Shown piece by piece: positions 22,901-34,900 of a stretch of 64,000 nt of DNA (positions are counted from its first letter, which is position 1; every line of letters begins with the position of its first letter). The stretch covers positions 114,356,771 to 114,420,770 of the forward strand of contig NW_026262581.1 of the NCBI RefSeq assembly GCF_021869535.1. Direction: 5' to 3'. Under the pieces are notes generated by a model, which was given only the letters and a program-made list of their open reading frames with translations, was not told the DNA's origin and ran no database searches. This stretch comes from Mytilus californianus (Eukaryota > Mollusca > Bivalvia > Mytilida > Mytilidae). The translations under genes were made by a program, and so were the position numbers.

Positions 22901-25900
22901 CAAGCAAATGTTATGAAACTTATACACAATGCTTATTACTACATAATTCTTATATGATTTGCATATCTATAAATACTTGAAACGGATTGGTTAATTAGAA
23001 TTTTTTACCTTGGTTTACACTTCGATAAACCATGTTTCCGAAACTACTTCCGTACCATCTATCCATGCGCGATACACATGCATATGCAGGGAGTCCGGGA
23101 TTTTCAGCAAATTGAGATTGAAAAACAAAAACATAACAGTTTTTTTTGTATTTTAATGCATATGTAACCAAAAAAAATATTGCATTAAAGCTCTGAAAAT
23201 GCATAAAATTAAAATTCATGAAAAATTCCGCGAAATTTCATGAATGATTTAGCGCATTTACGTCATGGCAAAACACGACGTCATACAAATGAAAACTTTC
23301 AAGCGAAAGATTATTTCGTTACTTGTACGCTTCAAATTCGGATAATATCTCATTAAAATACAGTTTTTGAGGTAGTTGCTATTTCTTTTTAGATTCTGTT
23401 GCATTTATCGAACATCATTTACGGATATTAGAAATTCAATATGGCGACTAACTCCTTAGTTACGACATGTGCATTTGATGGTAGTAGCCATCAAACAAAA
23501 AATCTTAACTAAAAATCGCGAATGTTTGACTGAAGAATTATAAGGATTAAACACATTTTTTCTAGAGGTTATTGATGTGTAAACCGGGGCTCTTACTCAC
23601 AAACTTAACATAAAAGTCCTTCGGACTTTTATTCAGTTTGTGAGTTAATCGCCCCGGTTTACACATCAATAACCTCTAGAAAAAATGTGTTTAATCCTAA
23701 TATGAGGCAGGCATTACCTGTGAAAGGGGACGAAGTCTATATAAATTATTTTTTTTTAATTCAAACATATTTTAAGTTCTAAATCTGTTAAAAAAGAAAC
23801 GGAAATACCGTAACGTTTCCGATTTTGGTTCTGTTGTTAGGGATTTTATATGTGACGTTATTTTAATTATGACGTCATGTTCAATGTAAACAAAGAAACG
23901 CTATCATCAGGTAACGTTTTTTTCATATCAAAGAATAATTAGAAATGAAATTGTTATTGTGTTCCTTCCTATATTTTACTGGACTGATAAATATATATTT
24001 CACTCAAAGTCTCATGACAAACGAGACCGGAAGAAGGAAGTAGATTTCTGCGCAAATGCGGGAATTAAAAAAAGTTACAAAAAAAAGTTAACGATTTTGA
24101 GTTCATTAGTACAATGAAAATTTCGGGAAATTTTCCCGATTTTTTTTTTTTTTTTTTTTTTATTGATTTTTCTACTGTAATAGGGGACTTCGTCCCCTTA
24201 TAATAATACAGATTAAGTACGAAATTTGGTGGCGACACGTTTACCATTCTTGAGTTATTTCCCTTTATAAACATAAAAATTGCTGAATTTTTTAGTTTGT
24301 CTCAACCAAATGTTATAAAACTTATACATAACCGTTCTAGAGTTATATGCGTGTTTACAAATAGAAAAATTGCTGAATTTTTAGTTTCTGTTCTCTACTT
24401 AAGTTAGCCTCAACCAAATGTTATGAGACTTACACACAATGCTTATTACCACAAAACTCAGATCAAGTTCAAATTTGGGTAGCGTCACTTTTTACTTCAG
24501 TTATGTCCCTTTATAATTATATGATATGCAAGCGGGGGCATCATCTGTGTCCACATGTGGACACTATCCACATTTATTTTTCTAGTACTATTTGCAATAA
24601 ATCATTAGTCGAAGTTATCAAAGACCTCATAATAGTTTAATCAGAATTCTGGATCAGATTACAAGTTTGCACTTGCTAATTATAGACATATCATATAAAT
24701 AAACTGGTAACACAGAGATATGTCTCGCCTTTTGTAACTTTTATAATGCAAATGTTGAAATTAACATAGCAATACTTTACATTTAAATTATGCAATTATT
24801 CAAAGTCAATAAACCATGACTGAAGGTACATGGCTAAAAATCTCCATAGAAATGAGATGTGCCAATGCTAATACAACTACATACCAAATACCATTGAATT
24901 AGCATAACTAAGTTGTTCCCTTTAAACAAACCTAAACACAAGCATTAACTTGTAAACTATGTAAAAGTTTCAAAGTCAATGAACCATGCTGAGGGGGTTG
25001 GGCTATATAATCTCCATTGAAACGAGACTTGCCAATGCCATTTATTTGCATACCAAATATCAGCGGTTCATCTTAAACTGTTCTAATCACAAACTAATGC
25101 ATTTAAATTAAGCAAAAGTTTCAAAGCCAATATACCATGACTGAGGGAACGGGGCCAAATATTCTCTATGGAAATGAGATGTGCGAATGCTTATACAACT
25201 GCATACCAATTAACATAGGCCTACCACTAATGGTTCCCCTTGAACTGACCTAATCACAAACTAATACATGTAAACTAAGCAAACGTTTCAAAGTTAACAG
25301 ACCATGACTGAGCTCGAGGGGACGAAACTAAATGATCTCCTTGGAAATGAGATATGCCAATGCTTATACAACTGCATGACCTACCACTAGTGGTTCCCCA
25401 TTAATTGACCTAATCAAAAACTAATACATTTAACTAAGCAAAAGTTTCAAAGTCAATAGACCATGACTGATGGGGGCGGAGCCAAATAATCTCCATGGAA
25501 ATGAGATATGCTAATGCTTATACAACTGCATACCAAATATCATTGACCAACCACTAATGGTTCCCCATAAACTGACCTAATCACAAACTAATACATGTAA
25601 ACTAAGCAAAAGTTTCAAAGTCATTAGACCATGACTGAAGGGGTGGAGCCAAATAATTTCCATGGAAATGAGATTTGCCAATGCTAATACAGCTGCATAC
25701 CAAATATCATTGACCTACCACTAGTGGTTCCCCATACACTGACCTAATCACAAACTAATACATTAAACTAAGCAAAAGTTTCAAAGTCAATAAACCATGA
25801 CTAAGGGGGCAGGGCCAAAAAAATTCCATAGAAAAGAGATGTGCCATTGCTAATACAACTGCATAACAAATACCATTGAATTAGCATAATTAAGTTGTTC

Positions 25901-28900
25901 CCTTTAAACAAAACTAAACACAAACATTAACTTGTAAACTATGTAAAAGTTTCAGATTAATGAACCATGCTGAGGGGGTTGGGCTAAATAATCTCTATTG
26001 AAACAAGACTTGCCAATGCCATTAATTTGCATGTCAAATATCAGCGGTTCATCTTAAACTGATCTAATCACAAACTAATGCATGTAAACTAAGCAAAAGT
26101 TTCAAAGGCAATATACCATGATTGAGGGGACGGTGCCAAATATTCTCCATGGAAATGAGATGTGCGAATGCGTATACAACTGCATACCAATTAACATTGC
26201 ACTACCAATAATAGTTCCCCTTGAACTGCCCAATTCACAAACTAATACAAACTAAGCAAACGTTTCAAAGTCGATAGACCATGACGAGGGGGCGGAGCCA
26301 AATAATCTCCATGGAAATGAGATATGCCAATGCTTATACATGCAACTGCATGACCTACAACTAATGATCCCCCATAAACTAACTTTACCACAAACTAATA
26401 CATTTAACTAAGCAAAAGTTCCAAAGTCAATAGACCATGACTGAGGGGGCGGAGCCAAATAATCTCCATGGAAATGAGATATGCCAATGCTTAAACAACT
26501 GCATATCAAATATCATTAACCAACCACTAATGGTTCCCCATAAACTGACCTAATAGCAAACTAATACATGTAAACTAAGCAAAAGTTTCAAAGTCAATAG
26601 ACCATGACTGAGGGGGCAGGGCCAAATAATTTCCATGGAAATGAGATGTGCCAATGCTAATACAGCTGCATACCAAATATCATTGACCTACCACTAGTGG
26701 TTCACCATAAACTAGACCTAATCACAAACTAATACATTGTTGCCGCCGCCTCCGCCGACGCCGGAAACAGCATATCTATGTCTCGTTTTTTGACTCCGTC
26801 AAGGCGAGACAAAAAAGGGGAGTATAATTGCCAATGAGACACATGTCCACCAAGGCCAAAGGAGAGGATGTTTGAGTAAAAATAATTATTTTGTATTTAC
26901 ATTGTATCATAGGTCAAATTTATTTGTTCAGTGTATGTTCACTGATGTTAATATGTCCTTTGATTGAGTTAAGCTATTTCAGTTGATATTTTATAGTGTG
27001 TCTTTCTATGTTGTAATGTTACACTATTGTTTCAGAAAAGGGTGAAGGTTTGGTACCATTAAAACGTTTAAACCCGCTACATTTGTTTGCACCTGTCCTA
27101 AGTCAGGAATCTGATGTTCAGTAGTTGTCGTTTGTTGATGTGGTTCATAAGTGTTTCTCGTTTCTCGTTTTTTATATAGATTAGACCGTTGGTTTTCCCG
27201 TTTGAATGGTTTTACACTAGTAATTTTTGGGGCCCTTTATAGCTTACTGTTCGGTGTGAGCCAAGGCTCCGTGTTGAAGACCGTACTTTGACCTATAATG
27301 GTTTACTTTTATAAATTTTGACTTGGATGGATAGTTGTCTCATTGGCACTCATACCACATCTTCTTATTTCGATATAATAAATAAAATTATAATAAATAA
27401 ATACATAAATGATCATTTTTGTAGATTTCACTCGCAAAATATTTGGTTTTATTTTTGAGACGATACTGTTTTGAACAAATAATCTCCCCTGACATTTTAC
27501 AGCGATGCGGTGTCCAGCGTTAAGTGCTCCAAAGAATGGATATTTTGTAAATGATAAATGCGACAACGTTTTCAATGCTGCGTGTGGTATCCGGTGTAAG
27601 CCTGGTTATTATCTAAAAGGCAGCAGTCTGAGAATTTGTCAAGAAGGAGGATCATGGAGTGGTAGACAAACAGAGTGTATAAGTAAGTATTAAATAGAAA
27701 TGAATAAATACTTTTCATTATTGTAAGAGGGTAGCTTTGTGCTTTAATGATTTGTTTAATTTTGTTTCATAATAAATAGAACAATTGACGCGGTTTTATG
27801 CTTGAAGTTGACATAAATTCTTCCATTTCAGTGAAAACCTGCCCAGCTCTACCTAGACCAAAAAATGGAAACATGATTTGTGATAAAGATGGGTTTTCAT
27901 TTTCGACAGTATGTCGTTTTACCTGTGATACTGGATATAAATTAGTGGGTTCGAGGAAGAGAGAATGTCTTGCCATCGCTGCTTGGACCGGTATCAATAC
28001 CAGATGCAGAGGTATTATATATATATATATGGAGAAAAATAAATAAAATTTTACATGTGTATGTATTGCCAATTTAAGTCTTGCGTGTTACAATTGTACT
28101 GTTGTCTTTTTCTTATTATTTACAGAAATAACATGCAGACCTTTGCCCTTTATAAAAGATGGAAAAGTTTACCCTTCAGCTTGTACTAAAGATGACGTCC
28201 AATTCGGAACTACGTGTCAGATATCATGTTACCATGGATACTCTGTTGTTGGTCCTCCTATTAAGCAATGTACACCAGATGGAATGTGGGTTCCGTCAGC
28301 ACACAGAGAAATGACTCATTGTGAAGGTATATTTCTACTTGTCCAAGAAATTTATAATATTAATTTGTTCGTCTGAAAATGAAATTAATTGTGTTACTTT
28401 TACTTTTTTCCTTGTACACGAGACCTTGACATTTAAAACACTCGCCAACCACTGAGATGGAATTGAGTGTAATCTTTCACACATATACTATTTAAAATAC
28501 ACATACATTTGTGATATTTACATTAATACAAATTAAATGTTTTTGAACGTTAAAGTTCTATGTAACAAGATTCCAGCAGCACTTGCAGCACTCCGTAGCA
28601 TGCGTTGTCTATCCTTTAAGGGACCGGTCAAAATTTCTTGATGCATGGGACCGGTGCAAAAAGAAAATTGTCTGAAATAATTCTCTTGATCCCATGGTTA
28701 CTGGCAGAATAAAAATATGCTTGTCCCATGCACTTTACCTAGTAAAAAAGTGTGTGTCCCATGTTAAAACACAAAAAACATGATCAGAGTTGCATGTGGC
28801 TACATTTCATGCTACAATGTATTTGGATAGCTGAAAAATAATGCTACTATGTGTGAACTGTATCTATATTGCTGTTATAAAGTAAACAAAACAATACATA

Positions 28901-31900
28901 AGCATATTTTATTGCCAACACAGGAGCCCAAACAGATGACAATATGGTATTGACTATAATAAATGATACATGCAATATTAAACAATTAACATGTATGAAG
29001 TGTATGGTAGAATACATTTTTTCAAAAAAATTGCTGCTTAATTTAGAATCTGACTATTCTAAATTAACAGTGGGTAGGTAATTCGGCTTTATGGGAGGAC
29101 AGAATTATATTTGACAATCATGCTTTTTTGTGCAGAAACACTATCCATGAATTCGTTTTTTTTTTTACATTTGTTAAACAGTTATACATGTAAAATATCT
29201 AATCAAATTTTTACATATTTTTTTAATTTTATATCAAAGTATTTTTTCATGTTTATTCTGTTCCAAAGTTTTTTTTTTGTTGCCTTCACTGTTCTTTAAG
29301 GATTTCTTTAAGGGACTGGTCAATGTTTATTGGGGGTTGGGACCGGTGCAATTCATATTTCTCCCTTAAAAAAAGCTCTGAATATACCAAAAAAGTTTCT
29401 GTCCTATATGAAATATCTACTAAATAAGTATATGTCCTATCTATTCTATGACATAAATCAAACAGACTATAGTTGTTAAATTCTGTGTCATTTGGTCTCT
29501 TGTGGAGAGTTGTCTCATTGGCAATCATACCACATCTAGTAGTCTTTGAATTTGTCTGGAATTTTAAATGATCTCCTCCTTAATTGAAGAAGGCAAATAA
29601 GATTCCTTTTCAATTTCACTTTCACTTTCACTGCCACTACTACTACCAGGGGCGGATCCAGGATTTTGGAAAGGGGGGCGTAGTAATAAAGTTGAGCGGA
29701 GCGAGGCGAAAAAAATTTTTTGACCTTTTTTTATGGCTAAAAAACATAAAATAAGTGTAAAATGCATTTTATAGTTAAAGTGTAGGGGTTGGACATTTTT
29801 GGTGCCGTATTCTCTCCACCAATTGTCTATTATGAAATGATTGGATGGATCCAAAGCTATGTACTAATTAATATATTTGATGTGGGATTTGTCAGTAAAA
29901 AATGGACATGGAAAATTATCGTTTGTTGTATGGTTAGTTAGCATAACCTCACAGATTTCTTGTTGTAAACAAGATATATGGCTATTCAATGAATTTTACA
30001 ATACGACCGACACGAAGAAAGACAAACAAGCAATTTTCATCCAAATGTTTGGTTGAAATGTTTTACCCAACAAAGGAAGTGAGGGGTTCCAAATCAACCA
30101 AAGGCTACGAATTAGTCGGAAATGACAATGAAGTTGTGAATGACGGTCGACACATGGAGACATATAGGCCACACCCAGCAGGAAGGTTGCAGTCGGGCCT
30201 TGAAAAAGTATTCAGTATATCAGTTCGGCGAAACAGACATTCCGGTCAGATATGGGATTCACATGCAATTTAACCCCCCCAAAAAAAAATTACGCCCGTT
30301 TTTTATTCATCATGTTCATTTAATGCTAAATAATTCTGTTGAAAATATTTTTTTCTAATAGCAAAAAAGTGGACAAGATTATTGTTTTCAATCCAGATAC
30401 GGCCAGAATTTTTGTTTAAGGCAAAAATCAGGGTCAGAATTTTTTCTCTTAAAAATCTCAGACTGCCCCCTCAGATCAAATGGTCCGTACCTTAGACTTT
30501 AAATCTATATCTATAGCTTACTGACTGGGGATCACTATTCAGCAATGTTATTAATGGGCTGGGGCGTGTGGGGTTAAACATGTTTTCGTAGGTAAATATA
30601 ATATTGCTGTGGAACTTTTTTTGTCATGAGAGTGTAATAGAGTATTACTTTCTGTTGGGTGGAATTGTGAAATAGAATTCAATACGTTCTTGCTCAATAC
30701 TTTGTCGCTTTGAAGGCGTCGTGCTTGTCATCCTCAGCCTAAGCAATGTGTTACTGTGATTTGAATTTCAAACTGACTGAGTGACGTTTTTTTCGACGAA
30801 CTGGTCAGCTCCACCGTAGAGAATCACATGACTTTGACATAATCAATAATATATTACACTAAATACTAGCGAAAAATATCTTTATAAGTAAAGAATTGTC
30901 GCATAAAAATTAAATACACGGGAAATGGCAAAGTTCACGAAGTCTAGTCTGATAAATCATTTTACAAAAAAAAAAAAAAAAAAAAAGTGCAAGCAAAAGG
31001 GGGGGGCGTACGCCCTCTACGCCCCCCTCTGGATCCGCCACTGACTTCTACGGTATTCATCATTTAGTATTATTATCATCATTGTCATTATCACTGTCAG
31101 AACTGTCATAGGCTCTTATTACAAGGTCATCTTCTTCATCACTTTGGATTTGTTCATTATCTACACCACAAACTGCTCAGTCTGAAAAGACCAGATTTTG
31201 TGCTCACATTTTACTTGACTAGTCTCGACATGTTGATATATATTATATGAATATATCAAAAAGGGATCAAACATTAAAGAAATTATTAAAATTGTCCTTC
31301 TGATTAAAGTGGTGAAGTATAAAGCAATACCTCCTGCTTGGGGCAAAAAGATCACACCTACCAGAGAGTATTAAATTCTAAATAACATTCATTCAAAATT
31401 GCAACATCCTGTTAAACTTAAATCGCAAGGCCTTTTGAATTCACTAGATAAGTAGGTAAATGGACAGAAAATCACAGGACAAAAAGTCACAAATTTGATA
31501 GGACAAAAAGTCACAAATTTGATAGGACAAAAAGTCACAAATAATATGTATACACTTGTTTGAATATTTTAGAGAAAGATCTTTAAATATTTACTTTTTA
31601 TTACATATATTTATTTTACAGTTGAGAAAATTGTTCATTAGACTTGATAAATAAAGATTTATTAAATTTTAATCATGCAAAAGATATATTTCTTGGCACC
31701 ATGAAGCCGTTTAAGTACCAACCCACTTTGACATTTTGTTTTCATAACAATTATTTGATCATTATAAATACTTTTTTTATATAAATTTTGTTTACAAAGT
31801 TGCTTTATATACTAAAGTTCAAGAAAAGTACAAAAATGTTTTTTTTTAAATAAGTGTTTTCTTGTTAAAGAAAAATAATCTCAAAACTGAATTGTGACTT

Positions 31901-34900
31901 TTTGTCCTGTGGCTTTTTGTCTGTGACTTTTTGTCCTGTGACTTTCTGTTTTACATTCGATAAGTAATACACGAGTTTAAGAAAAGTAGGGCTTTCTTTT
32001 TACCTGTAAAACACACATGTACTGATGTAATTAATTAAACCTTATTAAAGTGCCTCTTGTATGCCATGTCTTTAAATCTGACAAAAATTTATTTAAATTT
32101 GATTAAAATAAATTTTTACTGTAACTTTGGAACACATTTCCTTTTTTAAAAGGTTATCAAGGATTGTTATGAAAGTTCTATTATCATGATTATATTAAAT
32201 TTTTGTTTTAACAAAACAAAGGTGTCATTTTTAAAATTTTATAACTTTTTCAAATCAGCTTGGATTTTCATCAAATTTTTCAGCTATCTTTATTTTATAT
32301 TTATCTTATTGTATTGTGTCAAATTTAAGGACTTAGTTAATAGGTAAAAAAAGGCTAAAATTTTCAGTTTTGACAAAATTCAGATAGAAACCTATAATTT
32401 AAATATTTAAATTTGACAGCAATAAACCAAATTACCAAATAACCTGGGTTTTTTTGTAAGATAAAAATATAATGAAGATAGCTGTAGATTTGGATGAAAA
32501 TTCAAGTTGCTTTGAAAATATAGTTATAAAATAATTCAAAGTTAACTATCCAAATTTAGTCTGAACTGCAAATTCTAGCTTTTTTGAACTAGATTAATTT
32601 AATCCTTAAATTTGACAGCAATACCCCAAACTACATAACCACCTGGGATTCAGTAAGATCAGTATATAACTGAGATAGCTGTATAGTTTGATGAAAATCC
32701 AAGTTGATTTGAAAAAGTTATAAAAAACATTAAAGTGTACTATCTGAATTTAGTCCAAAATGCAAATTCTATCTTTTTTTTTCCATAGATTAATATAATC
32801 CTTAAATTTGACAGCAATACCCCAAACTACATAACCACCTGGGATTCAGTAAGATCAGTATATAACTGAGATAGCTGTATAGTTTGATGAAAATCCAAGT
32901 TGATTTGAAAAAGTTATAAAAAACATTAAAGTGTACTATCTGAATTTAGTCCAAAATGCAAATTCTATCTTTTTTTTCCATAGATTAATATAATCCTTAA
33001 ATTTGACAGCAATACAACAAACTACATAACGACCTGGGATTCAGTAAGATCAATATATAACTGAAAAAGCTGTATAGTTTGATGAAAATCCAAGTTGATT
33101 TGAAAAAGTTATAAAACAAATTAAAGTGTACTATCTGAATTTAGTCCAAAATGCAAATTCTATCTTTTTTTACCTAGATTAATTTAATCCTTAAATTTGA
33201 CAGCAATACACCAAACTACATAACGACCTGGAATTCAGTAAGATCAATATATAACTAAGATAGCTGTATAGTTTGATGAAAATCCAAGTTGATTTGAAAA
33301 AGTTATAAAAATAATTAAAGATGACTATCTGAATTTCATCAAATTTTTTTTACCTATTAATTTAATTCTTTAATTTCACAGCAATGAACCAAACTACCAA
33401 AAAGACTGGAATTTTGATAGATCTATATTCAATTTAGTTAGATGGGCTGATTTACACCATATGTTACTTGTTTGTTCCTCAATTAATCTTATTTATTTTG
33501 TTGTAATTAAATTTGTATAGACTATTTTCTAAATTCATACATATGCCATAACAATATTGCTGTCCTATCAGTGCTGAAAACTAAAAAAGTAGAAGTCCTA
33601 TCAAAAATTAAGTTAAAAAAATGTGTGTCCTACTGCGTTTTGCACCGGTCCCAATCCCCCAATAAATATTGAAAATGAATTTGGTATGTTGTAACTGTTA
33701 AATTCACATTGCTAGATGTTCATGATGTTATTTTTGTTTGTTATAGATTTATCAAATATTTTTTTTTTCATATACAGACATTGTTTCAAAAAGTTCATGT
33801 CCCATGCTTGCCAATAATGAAAAAACATTGAGTCCCATTCCTGTAAACACTGCAAAAAGTGCTTGTCCCATTACAGTTTGCACCGGTCCCATGCATCAAG
33901 AAATTTTGACCGGTCCCTAAAAGAGGGTTACTGAATACTAGGGAGCTATTCAACCAAAGGTTTTAAATGGTAAAGTTTAAATCATTTTTGCGAAAACTCT
34001 AAAGACTCCCTCATGATTTGGTTAAACGTTTTGGTATATGTGTGTTACAGATGATCACCAGTTGTTTTCACAATCTTCTATTGTTCTCATTTATCATTTA
34101 TGCGATCATCGAATGCAACTTGTCACAGAAGTTCTAAATTTTTTACGGAAATTCTAAATACACACTCAAAGAACCCCAATAACTCTTTTTTTGTTGAAAG
34201 TTAAATATTGGACACTTTGGACCTTTATGTGGACCAATTCAAAAACGGAATAAAGGGATCCAAACATCATAATTTTTTGAATTCTTTGGGTTCTCTGATA
34301 GGCTGAATCTAACCATGTATTAATTTTAGATTTTGGATATTGGACCATAAAAGGTAAATGTCGAATTTCAATTTTTTTAAGACCACATTCAATCTGTGTC
34401 AGACACCTCTGCTGTGTCAAAAATTTAGTCACAATCCAAATCCAGAGCTGTATCAAGCTTGAATGTTGTGCCTGTGCTTAACCCAGCTGTCAGTCAGGGT
34501 TCGAACTCTGCGGTCGTATCAAGCTACGTCCTACAAAGCATTTTATTCACTTTTATGTTCATCTGAATGCATGTACTTTCTTCTTGCAGACACAAGCCCT
34601 CCAATTATGAAGTGTCCACCTGACTTGGAAATAGATGCAGATGCAGACGACAGTAGTGCAGAAGTTATTTGGCAGCCACCAGTTGCGCTTGACAACTCGG
34701 GAATAAGACCGATTGTAACCGTTGTTCCCGCAATTGAACCACCAAAAAGGTTTCCAATTGGTTTCACAAAGGTCAAATATATAGCAGAAGATCTCAGTGG
34801 GAATAAGATTAAATGTAAATTCACTGTCCACGTTAAAGGTAAGGAAAAAATTAAACATTTGACGTCATAAAAATAGTCCTTTATCTACAAATGTCTTAAA

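Larger units (their letters stand above)
19583..24575 (+). mobile_element. Family B element broken by two insertions
   Basis: Three family B segments: 19583-19805 (starts TATGCCCCCGCCGTAGCG), 22589-22946, and 24207-24575 (ends at GCAAGCGGGGGCATCATCTG). Read end to end they match, in order, the reverse complement of the element at 5716-6960. Family A fills the first gap. A 1.26-kb sequence carrying a long hairpin fills the second. Confidence 0.65.
19428..27502 (+). other. Intron 4 (8.1 kb), filled with nested repeats
   Basis: Holds a family B element (19583-24575) split by a family A element and by a hairpin-bearing insertion, then a satellite array (24719-26815) and a retroelement tail (27030-27365). 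Each is listed separately. No exon was found inside; the exons on either side join in phase 1. Confidence 0.7.
28620..33917. mobile_element. 5.3-kb TIR element with TAA target duplication
   Basis: Left end GGGACCGGTCAAAATTTCTT; the right end is its reverse complement. The arms run about 42 bp with one or no differences. Flanking TAA at 28617-28619 and 33918-33920 fits a 3-bp target duplication, as in PIF/Harbinger elements. No transposase recognised. A related left end at 29310 (GGGACTGGTCAATG) and a right part at 33641-33672 mark a second, 3'-truncated copy inside it. Confidence 0.7.
28327..34589 (+). other. Intron 7 (6.3 kb) with nested DNA transposons
   Basis: Nearly all of it is one TIR element (28620-33917) holding a second related element, a hAT-like element, a short TIR element and a tandem array. 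A family A 3' end fragment follows at 34140-34545. No exon inside. Confidence 0.7.

Noticed and set aside
29989..30273. Open frame within the hAT-like element as a transposase
   Set aside because: No hAT motifs, too short, and no continuation in other frames that I could identify.
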